Positions 1-7,619 of a stretch of DNA of 64,000 nt are shown piece after piece. The notes under the pieces were generated by a model. That model was not told the DNA's origin. It saw nothing but the letters and a program-made list of their open reading frames with translations, and did no database searches. The stretch is from assembly GCF_003048775.2 (NCBI RefSeq), contig NZ_CP049272.1:62001-126000 (forward strand). The letters are read 5' to 3'. Position numbers and translations under genes: made by a program. Position 1 is the stretch's first letter. Every line of letters starts with the position of its first letter. Source of the stretch: Campylobacter concisus. Lineage in GTDB: Bacteria; Campylobacterota; Campylobacteria; Campylobacterales; Campylobacteraceae.

Positions 1-557
1 TTGAGATAAAAAATTTTGATGCTGATATAGAGGTGCTTTTAAATGATAAATTTGAAATTTGTAAAAATGGGGATATCGTAAAAGTAATACAAAAAGATAT
101 GATTGACTTAAATATCGAATCATTTACCGATTATGTCGATGATAATAAAAGAATAAATAGTCTAGCTACTGCGGATAGAATAGAAGGGTTTGGTGGAAGA
201 GATGAATTCTTAAATTGGTACAACAGTCAAGAGAAAAAATGTTGCTATTGTGGAGTTAAAGAAGCTGATTTAAAAGAATACTTTAAAAGCGAAAATACGC
301 AATATAAAAAAGCTAGGCAAAGAGGAAAATTTTTAGAAGTTGAACGAGTGATAACAGCGCCAAAAAGTGAAAATAAATATTCAAAAGAGAATTGTCGTTT
401 GGCTTGTTATATTTGCAATAATGCAAAAAGCGATTTTTTGTCGGCTGAGAGTTTTGAACCTATTGCCAGAGGTATAAACAAATTTTGGAATAACTATCTA
501 AACAAAAAAGTAGAATTTCCAGAAGATTTTGAATATTGTAGCAAAAACAAAAAATAG
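1..557 (+). CDS. HNH-type nuclease-like protein, 5' end outside window
   Basis: The frame is open from base 3 to the stop at 557, so the gene probably starts before the window; a GTG at 33 is only an internal candidate. About 184 residues are visible. Counting from that GTG, there is a CCYCG cluster at residues 70-74 and a second pair C125/C128, in a context (EVERVITAPKS ... LACYICNNAKSD) that fits the zinc-ribbon HNH fold: two CxxC pairs bracketing an acidic/His-poor core, with the conserved N and the CNxAKSD helix. Established knowledge: such small HNH proteins cut DNA or RNA and are common in defence loci. The usual first catalytic His is not obvious (V-E-R-V-I replaces the common IEHI/PxH), so activity is uncertain. 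The partner gene, if any, is upstream and not visible. Confidence 0.6.
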   Translation, partial: EIKNFDADIEVLLNDKFEICKNGDIVKVIQKDMIDLNIESFTDYVDDNKRINSLATADRIEGFGGRDEFLNWYNSQEKKCCYCGVKEADLKEYFKSENTQYKKARQRGKFLEVERVITAPKSENKYSKENCRLACYICNNAKSDFLSAESFEPIARGINKFWNNYLNKKVEFPEDFEYCSKNKK

Positions 558-574
558 CAAACAAGGCGGTAACT

Positions 575-1372
575 CTACCGCCCAAATTTTTCTGCCGTTA
601 TGCAGTGTAGCGCACCGCCAAGCTCTATGATCTCGCTTAAATTTATCGTCTCTACTTTATAGCCACTATAAATTTTCTTGATCTGCTCCAACGCAACATC
701 GTCATCATCTATCCCATATATTGGAACTATTAAAATATCCTTAATTTTAATAAAATTTAAGTAAGCACCCCAGTCTCTTTTTTTATTAAAAAATCCCTCT
801 TTATACTTCATAAATTTCACATCCAAGCCGCTCTTTTTAAGCGCCTTTACGAGCCTATAGTTAAAGCTTTTGCTCTCATTTGAAAAGTCATTTACTAGCA
901 CACTATTTTCATCTATCCACCTCACCATGGCGTCGCTGTGCCCTAGCATATCGTAAGGCTGCTTTGGTATGATGATGAGCTCATTTAGCACGCATTTTTG
1001 CTTTATGGTCTCAATGATCTCTGCCTTTGTTTTTGATGGATTTTCTCTAAAAATTTTATCAGTCATGATGGCTTTGCCTCCAAGCCTTACAAAATTTCCG
1101 CCATCAATGACTAAATTTATATGCTCTTTTAGTGGCTGGATATTTGTTCTTAGGTGGCTATATTTTTCATCTTTTAGGTAGTCTGGATCGTAGTCGTAAG
1201 AGATAAGGCGCCCATCATCAAGCAAAATCGGCATAAAGTCCCTCATCCAAATGTCTTTAGTCTCTAAAAACTCGTATTTGACCCCGTGTCTGTCAAATAT
1301 CTGACACAAGCTTTTGGCTGTTTTGGTGTGGTGTTTTGCTAAAAGTGCGGAGAGTAGGATAGTTGGCTGCAT
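575..1372 (-). CDS. Peptidylarginine/agmatine deiminase-family protein (PAD_porph fold)
   Basis: This 265-residue protein has the guanidine-modifying signature: DxxMRD at residues 40-45, GGN at 91-93, GHSD at 144-147 and the nucleophile in GGALHC ending at C257. These residues make the thiouronium intermediate in agmatine deiminase, which turns agmatine into N-carbamoylputrescine plus ammonia, and in bacterial peptidylarginine deiminases. It is shorter than typical agmatine deiminases (about 330-370 residues) but all catalytic elements are present, so it is likely an active compact member. The exact substrate cannot be read from sequence. It is convergent with the HNH gene (17 bp between stops) and divergent from the gene at 1507. 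The start is the first ATG, 134 bp from the next gene. Confidence 0.75.
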   Translation of the reverse strand: MQPTILLSALLAKHHTKTAKSLCQIFDRHGVKYEFLETKDIWMRDFMPILLDDGRLISYDYDPDYLKDEKYSHLRTNIQPLKEHINLVIDGGNFVRLGGKAIMTDKIFRENPSKTKAEIIETIKQKCVLNELIIIPKQPYDMLGHSDAMVRWIDENSVLVNDFSNESKSFNYRLVKALKKSGLDVKFMKYKEGFFNKKRDWGAYLNFIKIKDILIVPIYGIDDDDVALEQIKKIYSGYKVETINLSEIIELGGALHCITAEKFGR

Positions 1373-1506
1373 ATTTGCTCCTAAATTTGATAGTTTTTGT
1401 GAAATTTTACTAGTAAGTTTCTAGACATTTTTTGTCCATTCTAGTTGCTATAATTTCACAAATCGCAAAAAATGTATCGGCGATAAAAATCAAAAAAGGA
1501 TAATTA

Positions 1507-2094
1507 ATGATCTACGAAGAGCTCAAAATTCTCACACAAAATAGCGACAAGAAGACACTCTCAAAAGCACTTGGCTACGCAAGAGAGCAAAATTTCATAA
1601 GAGCACTTGCAAATTTAGAGGCGGCAAAGAGCTTAGATGAGTTTATCACAAAGGGGCACTTTGACTGGGCGCACAGCTCAGAAACGCTGATCCTTGCTCT
1701 TAGCAAGCACTTTGGCCTTAGCATAGAAGCTGAGCTAGGCGAAGTGCAAAAACTCTATAACGAGCGAGTGAAATTTAGAGGCTCATATATCTACATAGAT
1801 ACAAATTTCAAGCGCAAGAGTGAACCTATATTTGCCCTTGCTATGGTGCAGCACCTAAGGTATATTAGCCTAACGCCGTTTTTAGATGAGCTTTGTTTTA
1901 AAACCTTAGATGAGCAGCTAAAAGTTATCTCAAATATCACTAAAAACTACTATCAAAAAACGCAAACTCTGCCTATTTTTGGAGCTATAACTGGCTTTAA
2001 GCTCTACTTTCTAGGCAAAAATTACTCGATTGATACGGATGGAAATTTTACAGATAAAGAGATCGCCGAGCAGGTGGCAACGATTAAATTTTAA
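1507..2094 (+). CDS. Hypothetical protein, 195 aa
   Basis: I do not recognise this protein. It starts at an ATG preceded by AAAAGGATAATTA, a good ribosome binding site. It has no signal peptide, membrane segment or known motif; the N-terminal half looks helical (KTLSKALGYAREQNFIRAL, TPR-like spacing) and the middle has a YIYIDTNF strand. The next gene starts 9 bp downstream, so the two are probably co-transcribed. Codon use resembles the neighbouring core-like genes. Confidence 0.6.
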   Translation: MIYEELKILTQNSDKKTLSKALGYAREQNFIRALANLEAAKSLDEFITKGHFDWAHSSETLILALSKHFGLSIEAELGEVQKLYNERVKFRGSYIYIDTNFKRKSEPIFALAMVQHLRYISLTPFLDELCFKTLDEQLKVISNITKNYYQKTQTLPIFGAITGFKLYFLGKNYSIDTDGNFTDKEIAEQVATIKF

Positions 2095-2103
2095 AGGACA
2101 AAA

Positions 2104-3000
2104 ATGGGAAAATTTACAAAGGAACAAAGGCGAAAGCTAAATAGCATAAACGAAAGGCTCTATGACCTTGAGCGCCGTGTCGTGCCACGTGCAAAGCAGA
2201 TAGACCTCTCTGTAAAAGATATAAAAGAGGCATATGATCATTTTTGTGAGCTATTGCTCTCTTTTTACTCAAAAGATAAACTTCTTATGCGATATGGGCA
2301 GTTTATGAATCACATAGATGACTACTTTTATACGGAAAATCAAAACGAATTTAGAAACTGGCCCACGCATGAGATGTCTGGCGAGTGGCACTGCTGGTTT
2401 TATCACTGCTTATATGACCATACAGATCTTAGCTGGGATGAAATTTTGACTATCGACAGGATGGAGGGCAAGCTTCGCTCATACTACGACTATACGCCTA
2501 TAGATCTTTGCCTAGAAAAGCTAGAGTGCAGCGAGAGAGAAGAGTATATCTCTGATGCCAACAAAGATCAGTGGGAGCAAATAGAGAAGATAAATAAAGC
2601 GCTAGCTAGCTACCAAGATATCCTAATAAGAGATGCAAAAATGCTTGAAAACAGGCTAAAAGCAAGGTTTGAGGGTGGATTTATCGAGGATTATGCTATG
2701 GAATTTCGTTTAGTCTTTCGCTTGCGCGAAGACGATCCAGATTATGATGAAAATGACGACAATTTCTTAGCTATCATAAATGAGCCTATCATCCCTGGAG
2801 AAATGAGTAAGCAAAAGAGCCGTTGGATGCAAAACTGCAATGAATATTTTGGTAGCTCTGTCTATTTTGATAAGAAGGCATATTTTTGCTATCTATTTGC
2901 AGCTTTTAACAATAACACACATATCAATAAGATCAAAGATATACTTCGTATAGGCTCTGTTGATATGGCGCTTTGCTGGGATGAGTACTATGAAATTTAA
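2104..3000 (+). CDS. Hypothetical protein, 298 aa
   Basis: This is an unrecognised soluble protein rich in Trp, Tyr and acidic residues (for example SGEWHCWFYHCLYDHTDLSW around residues 90-110, and a DDPDYDENDDN acidic stretch near residue 215). The start ATG follows an AAAGGACAAAA ribosome binding site that overlaps the end of the upstream gene, and 41 bp separate it from the DUF2130 gene. No catalytic motif or membrane segment is seen. Operon position suggests it works with the genes on either side, but nothing in the sequence shows how. Confidence 0.55.
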   Translation: MGKFTKEQRRKLNSINERLYDLERRVVPRAKQIDLSVKDIKEAYDHFCELLLSFYSKDKLLMRYGQFMNHIDDYFYTENQNEFRNWPTHEMSGEWHCWFYHCLYDHTDLSWDEILTIDRMEGKLRSYYDYTPIDLCLEKLECSEREEYISDANKDQWEQIEKINKALASYQDILIRDAKMLENRLKARFEGGFIEDYAMEFRLVFRLREDDPDYDENDDNFLAIINEPIIPGEMSKQKSRWMQNCNEYFGSSVYFDKKAYFCYLFAAFNNNTHINKIKDILRIGSVDMALCWDEYYEI

Positions 3001-3041
3001 AGCAAGATAGCATAAGATAAAGATAAAAATGGAGATAAAAA

Positions 3042-4322
3042 ATGACAAATCAAACAACGATAAAGTGTCCAAACTGTGGGTGTGAAATAGATATAAATGA
3101 CGCCTTATATCATCAACTAGAAGGTAAATATAAAGGCGAATACCTGGCCCAAAAGAAGCAGCTTGAAGCCGAACTTGAGGCTAAAAGAAAGGAGCAGGAG
3201 GCTTATTTTGAGAGTTTAAGAACAAAAGAACAGCAACTGCAAGATCAAAAAGAGAAATTTGAGGAAGAAATCAAAAAAGCTACGCAAATACAGCTAAAAA
3301 TGGAAAGAGCAAGACTTCAAGAGGAGCTGCGAAAAGAGATACTTGACGAGCAAAATGAGTCGGTGGCACTCTTGCAAAAACAGCTTGAAGAGAAGTCAAA
3401 TCAAGTAAAAGAGCTAAATGTCGCAAAGGCTCAAATTTTGCAGCTTCAAAGGGAAAAAGAGGAGATGGAGTCTGCCATAACCGCAAAGGCTGAGCTAGCA
3501 TTAAATGAAAAGCTAAAAGAAGAAAAAGAGAAGATACAAAAGGCTGCAGATGAGCAAAATGAGCTTAAATTTAGACAAAAAGAGGAACAACTAAAACAGC
3601 TTCAAGAGCAACTTCAAATAGTCCAAAGAAAGGCCGAGCAAGGCAGCATGCAGCTTCAAGGTGAGGTGCAGGAGCTCGCGATAGAAGAGTGGCTGAGGGA
3701 GAAATTTCCATTTGATACTATTGATGAGATCAAAAAAGGTGCGAGAGGCGCTGACTGCGTACAGATCGTGCATACAAGGGAGTCTCAAAATTGTGGAACG
3801 ATATATTATGAAAGCAAGAGAACAAAAGAATTCCAAAGGTCTTGGATAGAGAAATTTAAGGCTGACATGAGAGAAAAGGGCGCTGATATCGGTGTCATAG
3901 TTACTGATGCTATGCCAAGTGATATGCAAAGGATGGGGCTATATGAAGGTGTTTGGATCTGCACGTTTGAGGAATTTAAAGGCTTAAGCGCTGTTTTAAG
4001 AGAACAACTCATAAGGATACACCACGTCTTGATCGCACAAGAGAACAAAAGCGACAAGATGAGCTTGCTCTATCACTTTTTAACCAGCAATGAATTTAAA
4101 ATGCAAATAGAAGCGATAGTAGAGGCATTTTCAACCATGCAAAGCGACCTAGATAGTGAAAAGCGCGCGATGCAAAAGATATGGAAGCAAAGAGAAAAGC
4201 AGATAGAAAAAGTGTTAAATAACACCATAAATATGTACAGCTCTATAAAAGGTATCGCTGGAAATGCAGTGGCAAATATAAAAGCTCTGGAGCTGCCATA
4301 CAGTAGCGATGCGCAGGAGTAA
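3042..4322 (+). CDS. DUF2130 coiled-coil protein with N-terminal zinc ribbon
   Basis: This protein has 426 residues. It begins with a short Zn-ribbon half-site (CPNCGCEID, residues 9-17), followed by a long charged coiled coil rich in E, K and Q (about residues 28-205), then the globular DUF2130 domain (about 205-395) starting ELAIEEWLREKFPFD and containing GARGADCVQIV, YYESKRTKEF and ADIGVIVTDAMP. The latter resembles a PD-(D/E)xK-like core (E-x-K in YYESKRTK), which is the usual proposal for this family; catalytic activity is inference. The family is widespread and of unknown biological role. It is followed directly by a rho-independent terminator, closing the 1507-4322 transcription unit. 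Confidence 0.8.
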   Translation: MTNQTTIKCPNCGCEIDINDALYHQLEGKYKGEYLAQKKQLEAELEAKRKEQEAYFESLRTKEQQLQDQKEKFEEEIKKATQIQLKMERARLQEELRKEILDEQNESVALLQKQLEEKSNQVKELNVAKAQILQLQREKEEMESAITAKAELALNEKLKEEKEKIQKAADEQNELKFRQKEEQLKQLQEQLQIVQRKAEQGSMQLQGEVQELAIEEWLREKFPFDTIDEIKKGARGADCVQIVHTRESQNCGTIYYESKRTKEFQRSWIEKFKADMREKGADIGVIVTDAMPSDMQRMGLYEGVWICTFEEFKGLSAVLREQLIRIHHVLIAQENKSDKMSLLYHFLTSNEFKMQIEAIVEAFSTMQSDLDSEKRAMQKIWKQREKQIEKVLNNTINMYSSIKGIAGNAVANIKALELPYSSDAQE

Positions 4323-4325
4323 ATA

Positions 4326-4351
4326 AAGAGCATTTTAGGACGCTCTTTTTA
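4326..4351 (+). terminator. Rho-independent terminator after DUF2130 gene
   Basis: A 7-bp stem AAAGAGC/GCTCTTT (4326-4332 and 4343-4349) with a 10-nt loop ends in a T run, 3 bp after the DUF2130 stop codon. Confidence 0.65.
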
Positions 4352-4437
4352 AATTTTATCTTTTTTATCTTTATGGACATAAAAATGTCTTTTCTGCTAA
4401 GTAAAATAGCTCCAACAAAAGCAAAAAGGAGCTTGTC

Positions 4438-6456
4438 ATGCAAAAAGAAAATTTTTTCGTAGATAGTGAGATATACGAGCTTACGACACTTTGGATACTT
4501 CGTGCCATTTTTTATGCTGGAGGAGAGAAAGAGTTTTTAAGATGCAGAAGCGATGATGTTTTGGAGTTTTTGGATATATGCACAAGTGAACCCAAAGAAG
4601 AAGACATTGAGGCTCTAAAAAATAGACTTTGGCTCCTTGAAAAAAGCAAAATTTCATGCGAGCTAAAAGAGCTTGAGCACAACCTAAATTTACTTCAAGA
4701 AAATTTAGGCCTAAATGAGACTGAGAAAGAGATCTTGAGATTTGTCGCTATCATGTATAACTATGAAGTAGTCTCAAACGCTTGTGATCTGCTAGGGGAG
4801 CTAAACACCAGACAGGCTATAAAAGCGATCTCAAAGATACTAAAACTAAAATTTAGCGATGTGCAAAATGCCTTTAGAAAAGATGGGGTTTTTGCTAGGA
4901 CCTCGATACTAAAAATAGATAGTTACGGACGCAGTCTAAGGTCAAAAACCGATGTTATAAATAATAGTTTCATGGGTGATTTGTTTGTTGAGTGCAAAAG
5001 CATAGACGAGATATTTGAAAGTGCGATAAAGCCATGCAATAAGACAAATTTAACTACAAAAAACTACCCTCACATAAAAGAAGATGTGAAAATTTTGCTC
5101 TCGTTTCTAAAAAACGCCACTCGCAAAAAGCAAAAGGGAGTAAATGTTCTCCTTTATGGCTCTGCAGGAACCGGCAAAACCGAGTTTAGTAAAGCAGTAG
5201 CTAGTGAGCTAAATTTAAAACTTTACGAAGTAGCTTATGATGATGGAGATGGTTACGCAAATGAGTACCAAAGGATAAGATCGTATTGCCTTGCGCAAAG
5301 TGTATTGTCTGCTGGATCAAATTTACTTATGTATGACGAAGCAGAAGATATATTTAATACCAAAAATGATGAGAAAAGACAATACGGCAAAGCCTTTATA
5401 AATAGATCCCTTGAGACTAACGAAGTGCCAACTATCTGGATAACTAATAATATCCTTGATATGGATGAAGCTGTGGTTAGAAGGTTTAACCTAGCTATAG
5501 AGATAGGCATACCAACTGAAGATGTAAGAGCCAAGATCATAAAAAAATATAGTGAAAATTTGATAGATAATAAGCTTGTTAAAAAACTAGCTAAAAATCG
5601 ATTTGTAGCTCCAGCAGTCGTTAGTAATGCAAGCTTAGTCGTTTCAAATTTAAACACAAAAGACAAAAACAAAGCCTTTGAGCGAGTGATAAGCAATACT
5701 CTAAAAGCGCAAGGCTACGATGAGATAGAAAAAGATGAGAAGCCAAGCATTGATCTGCCAAGCAGCTATGATCCAAATTTTGTAAACTCAGACTGCGACC
5801 TAAACGAGCTAATGCAAGGCATAAAAGTAAGTAAAAACGCAAGGATGTGCCTTTACGGTGTGCCTGGAACTGGCAAAAGCGCTTACGCTAAATTTATCGC
5901 CAAAAGCCTAAAAAAGCCGATCATTATCAAAAAAGGAAGCGATCTTTTGTCTATGTTTGTAGGAGGAACTGAGAAAAATATAGCTCTAGCCTTCAAAGAA
6001 GCCAAAGATAAGAAAGCGGTGCTAGTCTTTGACGAAGTTGATAGCTTTTTGCAAGATAGAAGCATGGCTGCAAGAAGCTGGGAAGTAACTCAAGTGAATG
6101 AGATGTTAGTGCAGATGGAGAGCTTTGATGGTATCTTTATCGCTACGACAAATTTGATAGATAATCTTGATAAGGCCTGTCTTAGAAGATTTGATCTAAA
6201 GCTTGAGTTTAGATATTTACTGCCAGAGCAAGCGCAAAATTTGTTTAAAAAAGAGTGTGCTTTGCTAAAAGTCAAATTTGACGAAAACGTAGCTAAAAAA
6301 GTTTCAAATTTAGGGTTGCTAGCGCCTGGAGACTTTGCCAGCGTGAGAAGACAAGCTAAATTTAGACCTATAAAAAATGGCGACGACTTTTGCCATAGGC
6401 TTGAGCTAGAAGTTGCACTAAAAAATGAAGAAAAGAGCGTGAAGATAGGGTTTTAG
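4438..6456 (+). CDS. Double-AAA ATPase (CDC48/ClpA-like architecture), 672 aa
   Basis: Two AAA+ modules follow a helical N-terminal domain of about 200 residues. Module 1 has Walker A GSAGTGKTE (241-249) and Walker B LLMYDEAE near 296-303. Module 2 has Walker A GVPGTGKS near 474-481 and Walker B VLVFDEVDSF near 528, followed by a sensor-like ATTN. An AAA protein of this kind remodels or unfolds protein or nucleic-acid partners; the substrate is unknown. The N-terminal domain lacks recognisable Clp or CDC48 adaptor motifs. The start ATG has an AAAAGGAGC ribosome binding site. It sits after a terminator, so it is probably a separate unit. The C-terminus overlaps an inverted repeat at 6453-6469. 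Confidence 0.75.
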   Translation: MQKENFFVDSEIYELTTLWILRAIFYAGGEKEFLRCRSDDVLEFLDICTSEPKEEDIEALKNRLWLLEKSKISCELKELEHNLNLLQENLGLNETEKEILRFVAIMYNYEVVSNACDLLGELNTRQAIKAISKILKLKFSDVQNAFRKDGVFARTSILKIDSYGRSLRSKTDVINNSFMGDLFVECKSIDEIFESAIKPCNKTNLTTKNYPHIKEDVKILLSFLKNATRKKQKGVNVLLYGSAGTGKTEFSKAVASELNLKLYEVAYDDGDGYANEYQRIRSYCLAQSVLSAGSNLLMYDEAEDIFNTKNDEKRQYGKAFINRSLETNEVPTIWITNNILDMDEAVVRRFNLAIEIGIPTEDVRAKIIKKYSENLIDNKLVKKLAKNRFVAPAVVSNASLVVSNLNTKDKNKAFERVISNTLKAQGYDEIEKDEKPSIDLPSSYDPNFVNSDCDLNELMQGIKVSKNARMCLYGVPGTGKSAYAKFIAKSLKKPIIIKKGSDLLSMFVGGTEKNIALAFKEAKDKKAVLVFDEVDSFLQDRSMAARSWEVTQVNEMLVQMESFDGIFIATTNLIDNLDKACLRRFDLKLEFRYLLPEQAQNLFKKECALLKVKFDENVAKKVSNLGLLAPGDFASVRRQAKFRPIKNGDDFCHRLELEVALKNEEKSVKIGF

Positions 6457-6647
6457 GGATAATCCCTAACGAGGTCTTTTGTCTGCATGTCAGACAAAAA
6501 GTATCCTCGCCCAGATGAAATAAAAGATAGATTTTTGATAGATAATATCATATGTATGCGAATAGTGAGCTGGTTATGAATTTTGCTTTTTATTCTCTAT
6601 TGATCCATTTAAGACAAGCTAAAGAATATATGGTGAAATCTTAAAAG
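6457..6647. other. Non-coding stretch with two hairpins and a doubtful 30-codon ORF
   Basis: There are two inverted repeats: TTAGGGAT/ATCCCTAA (6453-6469, overlapping the AAA gene stop) and TTTTGTCTG/CAGACAAAA (6477-6499). Neither has a classic T run, so terminator function is weak inference. An ORF at 6487-6579 (MSDKKYPRPDEIKD..) has no clear ribosome binding site and may be a gene remnant. This stretch separates core-like genes from the island. Confidence 0.35.
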
Positions 6648-6932
6648 CTATTGCACAAAATTTACATCCAGCCTATATCCCGCAGCATTTGCATAGGCAT
6701 TTAAAGTAGAGATTGTTGGGGAAATTTTAGAGTTTAGGCTCTCTAGTCTTGAGATGTTACTTTTACTAGTATTCATTCTGCTAGCTATCTCTTCTTGAGT
6801 CAGATTTGCCGCTTTTCTGATCTTAATAAGCTTTAATTTTAAATCAAATTCAACTTCAAGTCTATCGTATTCTTTTTTTACTTCATCTTTTTCTAGTGCT
6901 TTTGCTTTAAAATCTTCAAATGTTGGTCTCAT
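6648..6932 (-). CDS. XRE-family antitoxin of a HigB/RelE-type toxin pair
   Basis: This 94-residue protein has a helix-turn-helix of the XRE/Cro class at about residues 38-75 (LTQEEIASRMNTSKSNISRLES). The N-terminal 35 residues are charged and helical, as expected for a toxin-binding segment. Its start overlaps the stop of the upstream toxin gene by 4 bp (ATGA), so the two are translationally coupled in toxin-first order, the usual order of HigBA-type modules. The antitoxin should bind the palindromic operator at 7270-7303 and repress the pair. The likely role is stabilising the island by addiction. Confidence 0.85.
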   Translation of the reverse strand: MRPTFEDFKAKALEKDEVKKEYDRLEVEFDLKLKLIKIRKAANLTQEEIASRMNTSKSNISRLESLNSKISPTISTLNAYANAAGYRLDVNFVQ

Positions 6933-7258
6933 TTTATCTCCTTTGCTCTTTGTATGATGATCTTCATATCTTTTTTAGGGATAGCGTCTGATTTTTTAAT
7001 GAGCGTATGTAAAATCACTATTTCTCTATTTACGACATTTACAAAGACACTTCTTGCAATACCTTCTTTGCCTTTTGCCCTAAACTCAAATAGTCCATCG
7101 CCAAGAGGTGCGCTATGAGGTCTGCCTAAATTTGGTCCAACCTCCCTAGCCATTTCAAGTATGCGAAGTAAATTAGCCAAAATAGTATCTGGCAAAGACA
7201 GTGTCTCGTCTTCAGCGCTCTTATCATAAAATGTGATTTTCCATAATTGCTCTTTCAT
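6929..7258 (-). CDS. RelE/ParE-superfamily toxin (phage Gp49/HigB-like)
   Basis: This 109-residue protein fits the Gp49-like toxin family: LPDTILANLLRILEMAREVGPNLGRPHSAPLGDGLFEFRAKG, then SVFVNVVNREIVILHTLIKKS and a basic C-terminus. In this family the beta-sheet with the central L-x-E-R/F-R-x-K and the C-terminal H-x-F/L-x-K-K region cut ribosome-bound mRNA; biochemical activity here is inferred. It is the first gene of the operon and starts at an ATG 11 bp from the operator inverted repeat. Neutralisation is by the XRE protein encoded directly downstream. Confidence 0.85.
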   Translation of the reverse strand: MKEQLWKITFYDKSAEDETLSLPDTILANLLRILEMAREVGPNLGRPHSAPLGDGLFEFRAKGKEGIARSVFVNVVNREIVILHTLIKKSDAIPKKDMKIIIQRAKEIK

Positions 7259-7269
7259 GCCAGCTATAT

Positions 7270-7303
7270 TATCATATTTGATAACTTATTGTCAAATATG
7301 ATA
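7270..7303 (-). promoter_or_regulatory. Operator/promoter of the toxin-antitoxin operon
   Basis: A perfect 12-bp inverted repeat (TATCATATTTGA at 7270-7281 and TCAAATATGATA at 7292-7303) has a 10-bp spacer. On the minus strand it contains TTGACA, a 16-bp gap and GATAAT, so the repeat lies over the promoter. This is the expected layout for autoregulation by the XRE antitoxin. Confidence 0.7.
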
Positions 7304-7318
7304 ACTTTTTAAGAACAC

Positions 7319-7412
7319 TCACCCTTTCCCTCCTTGATCAAATTTTACCTCTTCAACTAGATCCTTTAGAATTTTTGAAGTTACAGCTCATCGTAAGTGC
7401 TTATAGTAATCT
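7319..7412 (-). pseudogene. Remnant of a tyrosine integrase C-terminus
   Basis: Minus-strand DNA here matches the last 31 codons of the integrase at 12157-14298. It reads KITISTYDEL, then after a one-base shift TSKILKDLVEEVKFDQGGKG and stop, against KITMNTYGEPVTPKILKDLVEEVNFNQGGEG in the intact gene. The match starts sharply at 7412 and the upstream catalytic part is missing. This is the scar of an earlier element of the same integrase family, lost by deletion or recombination. Confidence 0.8.
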
Positions 7413-7610
7413 TGTTAGATTTAATATCATAATTACAAGCTAGAATAATTTTTATTTTAAAAACACTAATACCGGCTTTTCCCTCATTAAAGTATTTTTT
7501 AAAATCTTTCAAAAGTTTAGGACTATTTCCGATTTTTGTGTTGTATATTCTAAAAAATATAATCCCCGCCCTTTAGGCAACTCTTGTTCTATTTGGTTTA
7601 TCTTACTCAT
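7413..7610 (-). pseudogene. Frameshifted gene fragment fused to the integrase scar
   Basis: On the minus strand an ATG at 7610 begins MSKINQIEQELPKGRG; after a frameshift the sequence continues in another frame as RIYNTKIGNSPKLLKDFKKY and runs directly into the integrase tail. The two frames look like one N-terminal coding region with a single-base indel. The family is not recognised. The junction at 7412 marks where this gene start was joined to the integrase end. Confidence 0.45.
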
Positions 7611-7619
7611 ATATAAATC

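Noticed and set aside
6477-6499. TTTTGTCTG/CAGACAAAA hairpin as a terminator of the double-AAA gene
   Set aside because: On the plus strand the stem is followed by A and mixed bases, not by a T run; kept only as a hairpin in the stretch description.
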